56,239 nt of DNA from CAZHTS01 sp964535315 (GTDB taxonomy: Bacteria; Chloroflexota; Anaerolineae; Anaerolineales; Anaerolineaceae). Below the pieces are notes generated by a model, which was not told where the DNA came from, ran no database searches, and saw only the letters and a list, made by a program, of their open reading frames with translations. The position numbers and the translations under genes were made by a program. The stretch covers positions 1 through 56,239 of the forward strand of contig CAZHTS010000027.1 of assembly GCA_964535315.1 (NCBI GenBank). The letters are read 5' to 3'. Below are positions 19,777 through 28,756 of the stretch, one piece after another. Position 1 is the first letter of the stretch, and every line of letters begins with the position of its first letter.

Positions 19777-20378
19777 GGCGGCGCCTGGAGTGACTCCAGC
19801 CTCCGTTCGTAGGCCCCAATTTGCGCCTCATGGCCGAGCAGGTAGCCCAGTTCGTCCACACCTTGCAGCAAACACATCCGCGAAAAACTGTCGATCGCAA
19901 AGGATGCCGCCCGCCCGTCCGGCCAGAACACGGCCTGTTGTTCCAGATCCACCACGAACTCCGCCGCCGGGTTGGCGCTCACAAAAGCGAGCAGCGCCTG
20001 GTGATCCACCCGCTCGATCTGCACCGGCAGCAGCCCATTTTTGAGCGCATTATTGCGGAAAATATCCGCGAACGAGGTCGAGATCACCGCCCGAAAACCA
20101 AACCCGCTCAACGCCCAGGGGGCGTGTTCGCGCGACGAGCCGCAGCCAAAGTTATCCCCGGCCAGCAGAATCTGCGCCCCGGCCGCCTCGGGCCGGTTGA
20201 GCAAGAAATCCGGTTCCGGCGAACCATCCGCCCGGTAACGCCAGTCGGCGAACAGGTGGGCGCCCAACCCGGTCTTGTCTGTCGTTTTGAGAAAGCGCGC
20301 CGGGATGATCTGGTCGGTATCGATATTGTTGACCGGCAGAGCAATCACCCGCGAGCGTAAAGAGCCAAAAGCGTCCAT
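19773..20378 (-). CDS. leuD: 3-isopropylmalate dehydratase small subunit
   Basis: This 201-aa swivel-domain subunit pairs with LeuC to isomerise 2- to 3-isopropylmalate, and probably citramalate to 3-methylmalate. The motifs VNNIDTDQIIPARFLK at residues 16-31 and GDNFGCGSSREHAPWAL near 72-88 are diagnostic. Length is typical of the bacterial LeuD that works with a long LeuC. It follows leuC by 16 nt and overlaps cimA by 4 nt. Confidence 0.96.
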   Translation of the reverse strand: MDAFGSLRSRVIALPVNNIDTDQIIPARFLKTTDKTGLGAHLFADWRYRADGSPEPDFLLNRPEAAGAQILLAGDNFGCGSSREHAPWALSGFGFRAVISTSFADIFRNNALKNGLLPVQIERVDHQALLAFVSANPAAEFVVDLEQQAVFWPDGRAASFAIDSFSRMCLLQGVDELGYLLGHEAQIGAYERRLESLQAPP

Positions 20379-20394
20379 TCTGTCACCTGCCTTT

Positions 20395-21813
20395 CTAAGC
20401 CATCAGGGTGCGCGGGTCGGTAATGCGACCGGTTACTGCCGCCGCCGCCGCCGTCAGTGGGCTGGCCAGGAAGGTACGTCCCCCCTTGCCCTGCCGGCCC
20501 TCAAAGTTGCGATTGCTGGTGCTGACCGCATACTCTCCCGGCGCAAGCTGGTCGCCGTTCATGGCGATGCACATCGAACAGCCCGGCAAACGCCACTCGG
20601 CGCCCGCCTCGGTAAATACCCGATCCAACCCTTCGGCCTCGGCCTGCTGCTTGACCTGCTGCGAACCCGGCACCACCAGCACGCGCAGCCCATTGGCCAC
20701 CTTACGCCCGCGCAGCACTTCCGCCGCCTGGCGCAGATCGGACAACCGCCCGTTGGTGCACGACCCGATGAAAACCACGTCCACCGCATGCCCCAACAGC
20801 GGCTGGCCCGGCTCAAGCGCCATGTAAGCCAGCGCCTTCTCGAGCGCCGCCCGTTCGTCGGCGCTGTGCGCCTCACCCGGCTGCGGGATGCGCCCATCGA
20901 CCGGCATGCCCATCCCCGGATGGGTGCCAAACGTGATCATCGGCGCCAGTTCGTCGGCGTTCAGCGTAATGCTGCGGTCATAAACCGCCCCGTCGTCGCT
21001 GCACAACGTCCGCCAGCGCGCCACGGCCGCATCCCAGGCCTCCCCCTTGGGCGCAAACGGTCGGCCGGCCAGGTACTCCAGCGTGGTATCGTCCGGAGCC
21101 ACCAGCCCGGCGCGCGCCCCACCTTCGATGGACATATTACACAGCGTCATGCGCGCTTCCATCGACAGCGCCTGCACGGCCGCCCCTTTATACTCGAACA
21201 CGTGCCCCGTGCCGCCGCCCACGCCGATGCGGGCGATCAGGGCCAGAATGATGTCCTTGGCGGTCACCCCTCGCCCCAACCTCCCCTCTACCGCCACGGC
21301 GTAGGTCTTGGGTTTGCGTTGCAACAGGCATTGCGTCGCCAGCACGTGCTCCACCTCGCTGGTGCCAATGCCAAACGCCAGCGCCCCAAACGCCCCATGC
21401 GTGGCGGTATGGCTGTCTCCGCACACGATGGTCATGCCGGGCTGGGTCACGCCCAGTTCCGGCCCGATGATGTGCACCACACCCTGATACTCGCTGTCCA
21501 GGCCATACAGCGGCACGCCAAAATCGCGGCAGTTTTGCTCAAGCTGCGCCACCTGTTTGCTGGCCATCTCGTCGGCAAACGCCATCCGGCCCTGCGGGCC
21601 ATCCAGCGTCGGCACGGCATGATCTACCGTCGCCACCGTCTTATCCGTACGGCGCACCGCCAACCGCCGGCTGCGCAGACCGCTGAATGCCTGCGGCGAG
21701 GTTACCTCGTGCACCAGGTGCAGGTCGATATACAGCACAGCCGGCGCACCGGGTTCCTCAACCACCACGTGTGGTTCCCAAATCTTCTCAAACAACGTCC
21801 TCGAAGCGCTCAT
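20395..21813 (-). CDS. leuC: 3-isopropylmalate dehydratase large subunit
   Basis: This 472-aa aconitase-family subunit holds the [4Fe-4S] cluster. The cluster cysteines are in FIGSCTNGRLSD and the CSMC pair near residues 410-413, and the family blocks TIVCGDSHTATHGAFGALAFGIGTSE and STSNRNFEGRQG are intact. It starts MSASRTLFEKIWEPH, 11 nt after leuA. A long plus-strand frame over this gene is a shadow. Confidence 0.96.
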   Translation of the reverse strand: MSASRTLFEKIWEPHVVVEEPGAPAVLYIDLHLVHEVTSPQAFSGLRSRRLAVRRTDKTVATVDHAVPTLDGPQGRMAFADEMASKQVAQLEQNCRDFGVPLYGLDSEYQGVVHIIGPELGVTQPGMTIVCGDSHTATHGAFGALAFGIGTSEVEHVLATQCLLQRKPKTYAVAVEGRLGRGVTAKDIILALIARIGVGGGTGHVFEYKGAAVQALSMEARMTLCNMSIEGGARAGLVAPDDTTLEYLAGRPFAPKGEAWDAAVARWRTLCSDDGAVYDRSITLNADELAPMITFGTHPGMGMPVDGRIPQPGEAHSADERAALEKALAYMALEPGQPLLGHAVDVVFIGSCTNGRLSDLRQAAEVLRGRKVANGLRVLVVPGSQQVKQQAEAEGLDRVFTEAGAEWRLPGCSMCIAMNGDQLAPGEYAVSTSNRNFEGRQGKGGRTFLASPLTAAAAAVTGRITDPRTLMA

Positions 21814-21824
21814 CTTTGCTCCCC

Positions 21825-23447
21825 TCAGGCCTGAACCGCTTCGGTCGCCGGAACTTCCGCCGGGCCATAGGCCCCGATTGCCCCCACCAGCTTGTTCATC
21901 GCCGACAGATACGCTTTGACGCTGGCCACGACGATATCCGCATCCGCCCCATACCCGCCAAACGTGCGCGGCACACCCGCCTCGCGCTGGGCGTTCATCG
22001 CCTGGCTGCCTTCGTCGCTCTGGATGCGCACCGTCACCTCACCCAGGGCATCGATCCCTTGCGTCACGGCGTGCACCACAAACTCGAGCAGTGTGTTTGG
22101 CGCCTGGATGATGGCGTCGATCGCCTTGAAAGCCGCGTCCACCGGCCCGGTGCCCACACACGCCCTGACGTGTACGTTCCCCTCGGCGTCCTTCAAACGC
22201 ACCGAAGCGGTCGGCATCCCCATCGTGCCGCAGGTCACCTGCAGGCCATCCAGCGCAAAGAACTCGCGCGGCTGGTACAGTTCGTCCGAAATCAGCGCCT
22301 CCAGGTCGGCATCCGTAATCACCTTCTTGCGGTCGGCCAGATCCTTCGAACGCTCGAAGATGCGATCCAGGTCTTCGCCTTCCAGGGCGTAGCCCAACGT
22401 CTCCAGGCGCGTCTTGAGCGCGTGGCGCCCGGAATGTTTGCCGATGACCAGCTTGGTCTGCGACGCCCCCACCTGCTCGGGGCGCATGATCTCGTACGTC
22501 AGGCTGTGCTTGAGCATACCATCTTGATGAATGCCGGCCTCGTGGGCAAAGGCGTTGGCGCCCACCACGGCCTTGTTGGGCTGCACCAGCATGCCGGTGT
22601 AATTGCTCACCAGCTTGCTCACCCGTGTGATCTGAGTGGTATCCAGCCCCGTTTGCAGGCTGTAGAACGGCTGGCGGGTACGCAGCGCCATCACCACCTC
22701 TTCCAGCGCCGTGTTGCCGGCCCGCTCGCCGATGCCGTTAATCGTCACCTCGGCCTGGCGCGCCCCGGCGTGAATGCCGGCCAGCGTGTTGGCCGTCGCC
22801 AACCCCAAATCGTTATGACAGTGCACCGAGACGATGCAGTTTTCGATCCCCGGCGTGTTGCGGATGATCCCGGCGATCAACGTCCCAAACTCATCCGGAG
22901 TAGTATACCCGACCGTGTCCGGAATATTCAACGTCGTGGCGCCGGCCTTGATCGCCTGCCCCAACACTTCATACAGGAACTCGGGGTCGCTGCGTCCGGC
23001 GTCTTCCGGGCTGAACTCGATGTCGGCGCACAGGCTGCGAGCATAGGCCACCATCTCGGCCACCTTGGCGATCACCTGCTGCGGCTCCATTTTGAGCTTG
23101 TACTTCATGTGGATCTCGGAAGTCGCCAGGAAGGTATGGATGCGCGGGTTGCGCGCATGACGCACCGCCTCCCAGGCCTTATCGATGTCGTTACGGGTGG
23201 CGCGCGCCAGCCCACAGATGATCGGCGCCTTCACGCCCGCTTCGGGGTTGCCGATCTCAGCGGCGACGCGCCGGACGGCTTCCAGATCGTCCGGCGACGC
23301 CGCCGGGAAACCGGCTTCAATCACATCCACCCCCAGGCGAACCAGGGCGCGGGCGACTTCCATCTTTTCGGCGCTGGTCATCGTCGCCCCCGGCGACTGC
23401 TCGCCGTCGCGCAGCGTGGTATCAAAAATACGAACGTAGTTATTCAT
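21825..23447 (-). CDS. leuA: 2-isopropylmalate synthase
   Basis: This 540-aa enzyme condenses 2-ketoisovalerate with acetyl-CoA, the committed step to leucine. I start at ATG 23447 (MNNYVRIFDTTLRDGEQSPG) with AAGGAG 8 nt upstream. The TIM-barrel metal site is seen in DTTLRDGEQ and VHCHNDLGLATANTLAG, and TINGIGERAGNTALEEV follows. The C-terminal allosteric domain (after about residue 390) is full length, so leucine feedback is possible. It sits 37 nt downstream of ilvC. Confidence 0.96.
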   Translation of the reverse strand: MNNYVRIFDTTLRDGEQSPGATMTSAEKMEVARALVRLGVDVIEAGFPAASPDDLEAVRRVAAEIGNPEAGVKAPIICGLARATRNDIDKAWEAVRHARNPRIHTFLATSEIHMKYKLKMEPQQVIAKVAEMVAYARSLCADIEFSPEDAGRSDPEFLYEVLGQAIKAGATTLNIPDTVGYTTPDEFGTLIAGIIRNTPGIENCIVSVHCHNDLGLATANTLAGIHAGARQAEVTINGIGERAGNTALEEVVMALRTRQPFYSLQTGLDTTQITRVSKLVSNYTGMLVQPNKAVVGANAFAHEAGIHQDGMLKHSLTYEIMRPEQVGASQTKLVIGKHSGRHALKTRLETLGYALEGEDLDRIFERSKDLADRKKVITDADLEALISDELYQPREFFALDGLQVTCGTMGMPTASVRLKDAEGNVHVRACVGTGPVDAAFKAIDAIIQAPNTLLEFVVHAVTQGIDALGEVTVRIQSDEGSQAMNAQREAGVPRTFGGYGADADIVVASVKAYLSAMNKLVGAIGAYGPAEVPATEAVQA

Positions 23448-23484
23448 CACAGCTTCTCCTTTGGCGCAGGCAGGAACAGGCGGA

Positions 23485-24540
23485 TTAAGCTTTCTTCCAG
23501 TTTTCAGGGCGCAGCGAGCGCACGGCCTTGCCCGCCCGCCAGATTTCGGCGTTGCCCAGTTCGGCCAACTCGGCGTTAAGCTTTTCCTTGTAATCCGGCG
23601 AGCTGTTGGCTTCCAGCACGATGCGCGTCTCCTCACCACAGGCCACGCTCTGGTACAACCGCTCGAACACCGGCTCCACCGCCTTACGGAATTCGTGCCG
23701 CCAGTCCAACGCTCCGCGCTGGGCAGTGGTCGAGCAGTTTCCGTACATCCAGTCCATACCGTTTTCGGCCACCAGACGGATCAAACTCTGCGTCAGTTCT
23801 TCCACCGTCTCGTTGAAAGCTTCCGAAGGCGAATGTCCGTGGGCGCGCAGCGTATTGAACTGCGCCTCCATCATCCCCGCCAGGGCGCCCATCAACACGC
23901 CGCGCTCGCCGGTCAGATCCGAATACACCTCGTGTTTGAAGGTGGTCTCAAAGAGATACCCCGAACCCACGGCAATGCCCAGCGCCAGCGTACGCTCGCG
24001 CGCCCGCCCGGTATAATCCTGCTCCACGGCATACGAGGAATTGATCCCCGAGCCATTGAGGAAATTGATGCGTACGCTGCGCCCCGAACCCTTGGGCGCC
24101 ACCAGAATCACGTCCACGTAATCCGGGGGTACCACACCGGTCTGATCGTTGTACACCACCGCAAACCCGTGGGAGAAATACAGCGCATCGCCCGGCTTCA
24201 GACACGGCTTGATCTTCGGCCAGGTCAATTTCTGCCCGGCGTCTGAGACCAGATATTGAATGACCGTACCCCGTTCGGCCGCCTCTTCCAGCGAGAAGAG
24301 CGTCTTACCCGGTTCCCACCCGTCGGCGATGGCCCGTTCCCACGACTTGCTGTTCTGGTTCTGCCCCACGATCACATTGATACCGTTATCACGCATGTTC
24401 ATCGCCTGCGCCGGCCCTTGCACCCCATAACCCAACACCGCCACAACCTCATCCTTGAGCACCTGGCGCGCCTTCTCCAGGGGGAACTCATCTCGGGTAA
24501 CAACCTGCTCTTCCACGTCTGCAAAACGAATGACTGCCAT
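23485..24540 (-). CDS. ilvC: Ketol-acid reductoisomerase, fungal/Bacteroidota-like type
   Basis: This 351-aa enzyme isomerises and reduces 2-acetolactate with NADPH and Mg. The start is ATG 24540 behind AGGAG. Text-level similarity is highest to the yeast Ilv5/Bacteroides type rather than the usual bacterial class I form: VLGYGVQGPAQAMNMRDNG, ALYFSHGF, DVILVAPKGSGRSVR, GSGINSSYAV, GSGYLFETTF, HSPSEAFNETVEELTQSL, GMDWMYGNCSTTAQRGALDW and a C-terminus ending VRSLRPENWKK. Catalytic acids and the knotted domain appear intact. The comparison is from memory of those sequences, not an alignment. Confidence 0.94.
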   Translation of the reverse strand: MAVIRFADVEEQVVTRDEFPLEKARQVLKDEVVAVLGYGVQGPAQAMNMRDNGINVIVGQNQNSKSWERAIADGWEPGKTLFSLEEAAERGTVIQYLVSDAGQKLTWPKIKPCLKPGDALYFSHGFAVVYNDQTGVVPPDYVDVILVAPKGSGRSVRINFLNGSGINSSYAVEQDYTGRARERTLALGIAVGSGYLFETTFKHEVYSDLTGERGVLMGALAGMMEAQFNTLRAHGHSPSEAFNETVEELTQSLIRLVAENGMDWMYGNCSTTAQRGALDWRHEFRKAVEPVFERLYQSVACGEETRIVLEANSSPDYKEKLNAELAELGNAEIWRAGKAVRSLRPENWKKA

Positions 24541-24574
24541 TTGAACTGACTCCTGTGATGAAATTTGAATTGAA

Positions 24575-25093
24575 TTACGCTGCGACAAAACCCATTTCAG
24601 CGTTGACTGGCAACGCCGCCGCACCGCGCGCCATGCTGACCATACCCGTGCGCACCATCTCGATGATGCCGTACGGCTTGAGGACATCCACCAGACCGTC
24701 GATCTTGTCCGCATCGCCGGTGGCCTCGACGATCAGCGAATCGTTGGTCATATCCACGATCCGCCCGCGGAACACGTTCACGGTCTCCATAATGTGCAGG
24801 CGGTTTTCGGGGGCCGCCTTGACCTTAATCATTGCCAGATCACGATGCACGCTGGGCGTCTCGGTCAGATCGTAGACCTGAATGACATTCACCAGCTTAT
24901 ACAGGTAGGCTACCAGGCGCGTAATCTGTATCTCGTCGCCCAGCACCGCAATCGTCATGCGCGAAACGCCCGGCTGATCGGTGTGCCCGACCGTCAACGA
25001 CTCGATGTTGTAGGCTCGCCGGCGAAACAACGAGGCTACCCGGTTCAAAACACCCGGTTTATCTTCCACGAGAACCACAAGCGTGTGTAACAT
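24575..25093 (-). CDS. ilvN: Acetolactate synthase small (regulatory) subunit
   Basis: This 172-aa protein has the N-terminal ACT domain LVVLVEDKPGVLNRVASLFRRRAYNIESLTVG at residues 5-36 that senses valine and activates the catalytic subunit, and the C-terminal half typical of the long IlvH form. It lies 6 nt after ilvB and 34 nt before ilvC. Together with the attenuator upstream it gives both enzyme-level and transcription-level control of the pathway. Confidence 0.95.
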   Translation of the reverse strand: MLHTLVVLVEDKPGVLNRVASLFRRRAYNIESLTVGHTDQPGVSRMTIAVLGDEIQITRLVAYLYKLVNVIQVYDLTETPSVHRDLAMIKVKAAPENRLHIMETVNVFRGRIVDMTNDSLIVEATGDADKIDGLVDVLKPYGIIEMVRTGMVSMARGAAALPVNAEMGFVAA

Positions 25094-25099
25094 GATGAC

Positions 25100-26827
25100 T
25101 TACTCCTTTACGCCAAGAAATGCGAACGAACTGGGCACGGGCTGTGGGTGCGGGCGGCGGATCATGTCGTGCAGGTTGGCGCCGGCCGGCACCATCGGGT
25201 AAACCAGGTCTTCGTTCTCCACCCGGAACTCGATCACCGCTGTCCCCTCGGCTGCCTGCGCCCGGCGTACCGCATCGATCACCTCACTGCGCTGCGTCAC
25301 GCGCATCCCGGTCAGCCCCATCGCCTCGGCGATTTTGGCAAAATCCGGGTTCTTCAGGGGCGTGGCCGCATAGCGTCGTTCGTAGAACAACTCTTGCCAC
25401 TGGCGCACCATCCCCAGGTAGCTGTTATTGATCAACGCCACGTTGACCTTGACGTTTTCCTGCGCCGCCGTGGCCAGTTCGGACATGGTCATCTGAAAAC
25501 CGCCGTCGCCCACGATCAACCAGACCTCGGCCTCGGGGTGTGCCAGCTTGGCGCCGATGGCTGCCGGCAGACCAAAGCCCATCGTCCCCAACCCGCCCGA
25601 ACTGATCCAGGTATCCGGCCGCTCGATCTTGCAATATTGCGCCGCCCACATCTGGTGCTGGCCCACGTCGGTCACGATGATGCCTTTGCTGCCAATCGTC
25701 TGGCGCAAATCGTTGATCACGTGCGCCGCATACAGCTTGCCGTTATCCGGCTGGTTCTGGATGTCACGCTGCGCCGACTCGCTCCGCATTTCAGCGATGT
25801 GCTCCAACCACACACTGTGGTCGCAGCGCTTAAGGTTGGGCAACATCTGTTGCAGGCTGAAACGCAAATCACCCACCAGCGGCACGTCCACGCGCACATT
25901 CTTGTTAATCTCGGCCTGATCGACCTCGAAATGGATCTTGACCGCGTTGCTGGCGTAGGTGTTCAGGTTGCCGGTCACCCGGTCGTCAAAACGCATGCCC
26001 ATCGCCAGGATCAAATCCGCCTCCTGGATGGCCATGTTCACCCACGACTCGCCATGCATGCCCATCATCCCCAGGTTAAGCGGGTGGCTGGCCGGCAGGG
26101 CGCCGATTCCCAACAGCGTCAGCGCCACCGGCGTGTGCGTCATCTCGGCAAACTGCACCAGCTCGTTCATCGCCCCGGCCTGCAATACACCGTGGCCCGC
26201 CAGGATCACCGGCCGCTGGGCCGCCTGGATCAATTCCAGCGCCCGGCCGAAGTCACGCCGCGCCGGGCGCGGTTCGGGCCGGTAGCCGGGCAGTTGCACC
26301 GGGCTGTCGTCGTACGTCCAGTTGATCGTCGCCTGTTGGGCGTCCTTGGTGATGTCGATCAACACCGGCCCCGGTCTTCCGGTACGGGCGATATAAAACG
26401 CCTCGCGGATCACGTGCGTCAGGTCGTGCGCGTCCGTCACCAGGTAATTATGCTTGGTGATCGGCAGGGTGATACCGGTCATGTCGATCTCTTGAAAGGC
26501 GTCGTAGCCGATCAGTTTGCTGCCCACCTGGGCGGTGATGAACACCACCGGGATCGAGTCGAGCATCGCCGTGGCAATCCCGGTCACCAGGTTGGTCGCG
26601 CCCGGCCCCGAAGTGGCGATCGCCACCCCCACCTTGCCGCTGGCGCGCGCATAACCATCGGCCATGTGCGCCCCACCCTGTTCGTGGCGCGGCAGCACGT
26701 GTCGGATCGGATAGTCCAGCATGGCGTCAAACAAAGGCAGGTTGGCCCCACCGGGATAGCCAAAGACCACTTCCACGCCTTCGCGCAGCAAACATTCCCA
26801 TATGATCTGAGCTCCTGTGCGTTTCAT
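25100..26827 (-). CDS. ilvB: Acetolactate synthase large subunit
   Basis: This 575-aa thiamine-diphosphate enzyme forms 2-acetolactate from two pyruvates, or 2-aceto-2-hydroxybutyrate for isoleucine. I start at ATG 26827 (MKRTGAQIIWECLL) with AAGGAGAG 5 nt upstream. Visible signatures are the catalytic Glu in RHEQGGAHMADGYARASGKVG, TSGPGATNLVTG, the FAD-domain segment, and the ThDP motif GDGGFQMTMSEL-(x)-NNSYLGMV. Length and domain order are normal. Confidence 0.97.
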   Translation of the reverse strand: MKRTGAQIIWECLLREGVEVVFGYPGGANLPLFDAMLDYPIRHVLPRHEQGGAHMADGYARASGKVGVAIATSGPGATNLVTGIATAMLDSIPVVFITAQVGSKLIGYDAFQEIDMTGITLPITKHNYLVTDAHDLTHVIREAFYIARTGRPGPVLIDITKDAQQATINWTYDDSPVQLPGYRPEPRPARRDFGRALELIQAAQRPVILAGHGVLQAGAMNELVQFAEMTHTPVALTLLGIGALPASHPLNLGMMGMHGESWVNMAIQEADLILAMGMRFDDRVTGNLNTYASNAVKIHFEVDQAEINKNVRVDVPLVGDLRFSLQQMLPNLKRCDHSVWLEHIAEMRSESAQRDIQNQPDNGKLYAAHVINDLRQTIGSKGIIVTDVGQHQMWAAQYCKIERPDTWISSGGLGTMGFGLPAAIGAKLAHPEAEVWLIVGDGGFQMTMSELATAAQENVKVNVALINNSYLGMVRQWQELFYERRYAATPLKNPDFAKIAEAMGLTGMRVTQRSEVIDAVRRAQAAEGTAVIEFRVENEDLVYPMVPAGANLHDMIRRPHPQPVPSSFAFLGVKE

Positions 26828-26850
26828 TGCTTCTCTCCTTTTCCTCTGGC

Positions 26851-28521
26851 TTAGAAATCTGTGCGCAATACCGCGCCGGTATCCGCGCTGGTGACAAAAT
26901 GGGCGTAGCGCCGCAACCAACGGCTCTCTATCCGCGAGCGGAAGGGCGGCAGCACCGCCAACCGCTGTTGGATCTCCTCAGCCGAAAGCCGTACGTTCAG
27001 CGTACGCTCATCCAGGTCGATCTCGACGATATCACCTGGCTGCAAAGCAGCAATCGGGCCGCCGGCCGCCGCTTCAGGCGAGATATGCCCGATGCAGGCG
27101 CCGCGCGTGCCGCCCGAAAAACGTCCATCCGTAATCAACGCCACCTGCTCGCCCAAACCCATGCCCATGATGGCGCTGGTCGGGCTGAGCATCTCCTGCA
27201 TCCCCGGGCCGCCGCGCGGCCCCTCGTAGCGGATCACCACCACGTCTCCCGCCTTGACCTTGCCCCCCAGAATGCCGGCCATGGCCTCTTCCTGTGACTC
27301 AAAGATCACCGCCGGCCCGCAGAACCGGCGCATGCCCGCCGCCACCCCGCCGGCCTTGACCACTGCCCCGTTCGGCGCCAGGTTGCCAAACAGTACCGCC
27401 AGGCCGCCGGTCGGCGAATGGGCGTTCTCAAAACTGCGGATCACCTCGCGATCCTGCACCTCGGCCGCAGCGATGCTCTCGCTCAAGGTCTTGCCGCTGA
27501 CGGTGATACGCTGTGCGTTCAACAACCCTGCCCGCTCCAGTTCGTGCAGGATGGCCGGTACGCCGCCGGCGCGATGGACATCTTCCATGTGCCACTTACC
27601 CGCCGGGCTGACCTTACAAATGTGCGCCACCCGCGCCGAGACGGCGTTGATGCGCGTCAGCGGATAATCCAGCCCGGCCTCGTTGGCCAGCGCCAGCGTG
27701 TGCAGCACCGTGTTGGTCGATCCGCCCATGGCCATGTCCAGCGCAAAGGCATCGTCCAGCGCTTCGACCGTGACAATCTGGCGCGGGGTAATCTGCCGCT
27801 CGACCACATCCAGGATACGCCCGGCTGCCTGGCGCGCCAGTTCTTCGCGTTCGGGCGTCCCGGCCAGCGCCGAGCCGTTATACGGCAGCGCCAGCCCGAT
27901 GGCTTCCATCAGGCAGTTCATGCTGTTGGCCGTGAACATCCCGGCGCACGAGCCGCACGACGGGCAGGCGTAGTCTTCCAGCACCTTCAACCGTTGGGCG
28001 TCGATCTTGCCCGCCTGATACGCCCCCACCCCCTCAAAAACCGAAATCAGGTCAACCGCCTGACCATCAGGCGTACGCCCGGCGGCCATCGGCCCACCCG
28101 AGACAAACACCGCCGGCAGGTTCACCCGCAGCGCCGCCATCAACATCCCCGGTACGATCTTATCGCAGTTCGGGATACACACCATCCCATCGAAGCGGTG
28201 CGCTTCCAGCATCGTCTCGACCGAGTCGGCGATCAGTTCACGTGAGGGCAGCGAGTACTTCATCCCGGCATGCCCCATGGCGATCCCATCGTCCACGCCA
28301 ATCGTGTTGAACTCAAACGGCACCCCGCCCGCCGCCCGCACCGCTTCTTTGACCAACCGGCCAAAGGCCTGCAAATGCACATGCCCGGGGATAATGTCGA
28401 TATAGGAATTGACGATGGCAATGAAAGGCTTGTGCATATCGGCGTCGGCGACGCCGGTGGCTTTCAGTAATGCACGGTGGGGAGCTCGTTCGAAGCCACG
28501 TTTGATTTGATCGGAACGCAT
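26851..28521 (-). CDS. ilvD: Dihydroxy-acid dehydratase
   Basis: This 556-aa Fe-S enzyme dehydrates 2,3-dihydroxy acids to 2-keto acids, the third common step of Val/Ile synthesis. Cluster and Mg motifs are visible: IPNCDKIVPGMLMAA, CPSCGSCAGMFTANSMNCLMEA, and GGTRGACIGHISPEAAAGGPIA near the C-terminus. The start is MRSDQIKRGFERAPHRALL with AGGAGG just upstream. It is the first structural gene of the operon, and only 16 nt separate its ATG from the T-run of the attenuator terminator. Confidence 0.97.
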   Translation of the reverse strand: MRSDQIKRGFERAPHRALLKATGVADADMHKPFIAIVNSYIDIIPGHVHLQAFGRLVKEAVRAAGGVPFEFNTIGVDDGIAMGHAGMKYSLPSRELIADSVETMLEAHRFDGMVCIPNCDKIVPGMLMAALRVNLPAVFVSGGPMAAGRTPDGQAVDLISVFEGVGAYQAGKIDAQRLKVLEDYACPSCGSCAGMFTANSMNCLMEAIGLALPYNGSALAGTPEREELARQAAGRILDVVERQITPRQIVTVEALDDAFALDMAMGGSTNTVLHTLALANEAGLDYPLTRINAVSARVAHICKVSPAGKWHMEDVHRAGGVPAILHELERAGLLNAQRITVSGKTLSESIAAAEVQDREVIRSFENAHSPTGGLAVLFGNLAPNGAVVKAGGVAAGMRRFCGPAVIFESQEEAMAGILGGKVKAGDVVVIRYEGPRGGPGMQEMLSPTSAIMGMGLGEQVALITDGRFSGGTRGACIGHISPEAAAGGPIAALQPGDIVEIDLDERTLNVRLSAEEIQQRLAVLPPFRSRIESRWLRRYAHFVTSADTGAVLRTDF

Positions 28522-28536
28522 ACAACCTCCTGGGAT

Positions 28537-28571
28537 AAAAAACGACCGCCCAGGCGCTGGGCGGTCGTTTT
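28537..28571 (-). terminator. Attenuator terminator of the ilv-leu operon
   Basis: On the minus strand, AAAACGACCGCCCAG pairs perfectly with CTGGGCGGTCGTTTT (15 bp, 3-nt loop), and the run continues to six T. It stands between the leader peptide and ilvD and would end transcription before the operon. Its 5' arm CGACCGCCCA can instead pair with TGGGCGGTTG inside the leader peptide codons 28-31, forming an antiterminator with a single G-U pair. Confidence 0.93.
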
Positions 28572-28592
28572 GTTTACGAGAATGGGTTTTGT

Positions 28593-28718
28593 CTATCTGT
28601 CCCTATGTAGTCTTTTTTCCCCCGTACCAACCGCCCAAACGAAATTTTGGCTCTCAAGAATAATAATCGAGAGAACCGCAATAAGCAGAGCGACAAGCAC
28701 GAGGCTAAAATTAAACAT
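28593..28718 (-). CDS. Branched-chain amino-acid operon leader peptide (41 aa)
   Basis: The peptide starts MFNFSLVLVALLIAV, continues LSIIILESQNFVWAVGTGE and ends KRLHRDR. Between codons 6 and 21, 13 of 16 are Leu, Val or Ile, including ATT-ATT-ATT-CTT at codons 18-21. The promoter is 39 nt upstream and the terminator starts 22 nt after the stop. This is the layout of ilv/leu attenuation leaders in Proteobacteria and Actinobacteria. The ribosome binding site is weak (AGGA, about 15 nt upstream). The alternative, a small membrane protein, would not explain the overlapping antiterminator. Confidence 0.82.
   Translation of the reverse strand: MFNFSLVLVALLIAVLSIIILESQNFVWAVGTGEKRLHRDR
28616..28653 (-). 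promoter_or_regulatory. Antiterminator arm and competing hairpin of the ilv-leu attenuator
   Basis: Within leader codons 23-29 the minus strand reads GCCAAAATTTCGTTTGGGC, so CCAAA can pair with TTTGG (arms 1:2). Arm 2 overlaps TGGGCGGTTG, which is complementary to the terminator 5' arm (arms 2:3). A ribosome paused at Ile codons 18-20 would cover arm 1, free arm 2 and favour antitermination; fast translation would favour the terminator. Confidence 0.7.
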
Positions 28719-28756
28719 GAGGGTCGGGCAATCCTGGAAAAAGCGTAATTGGTCGA

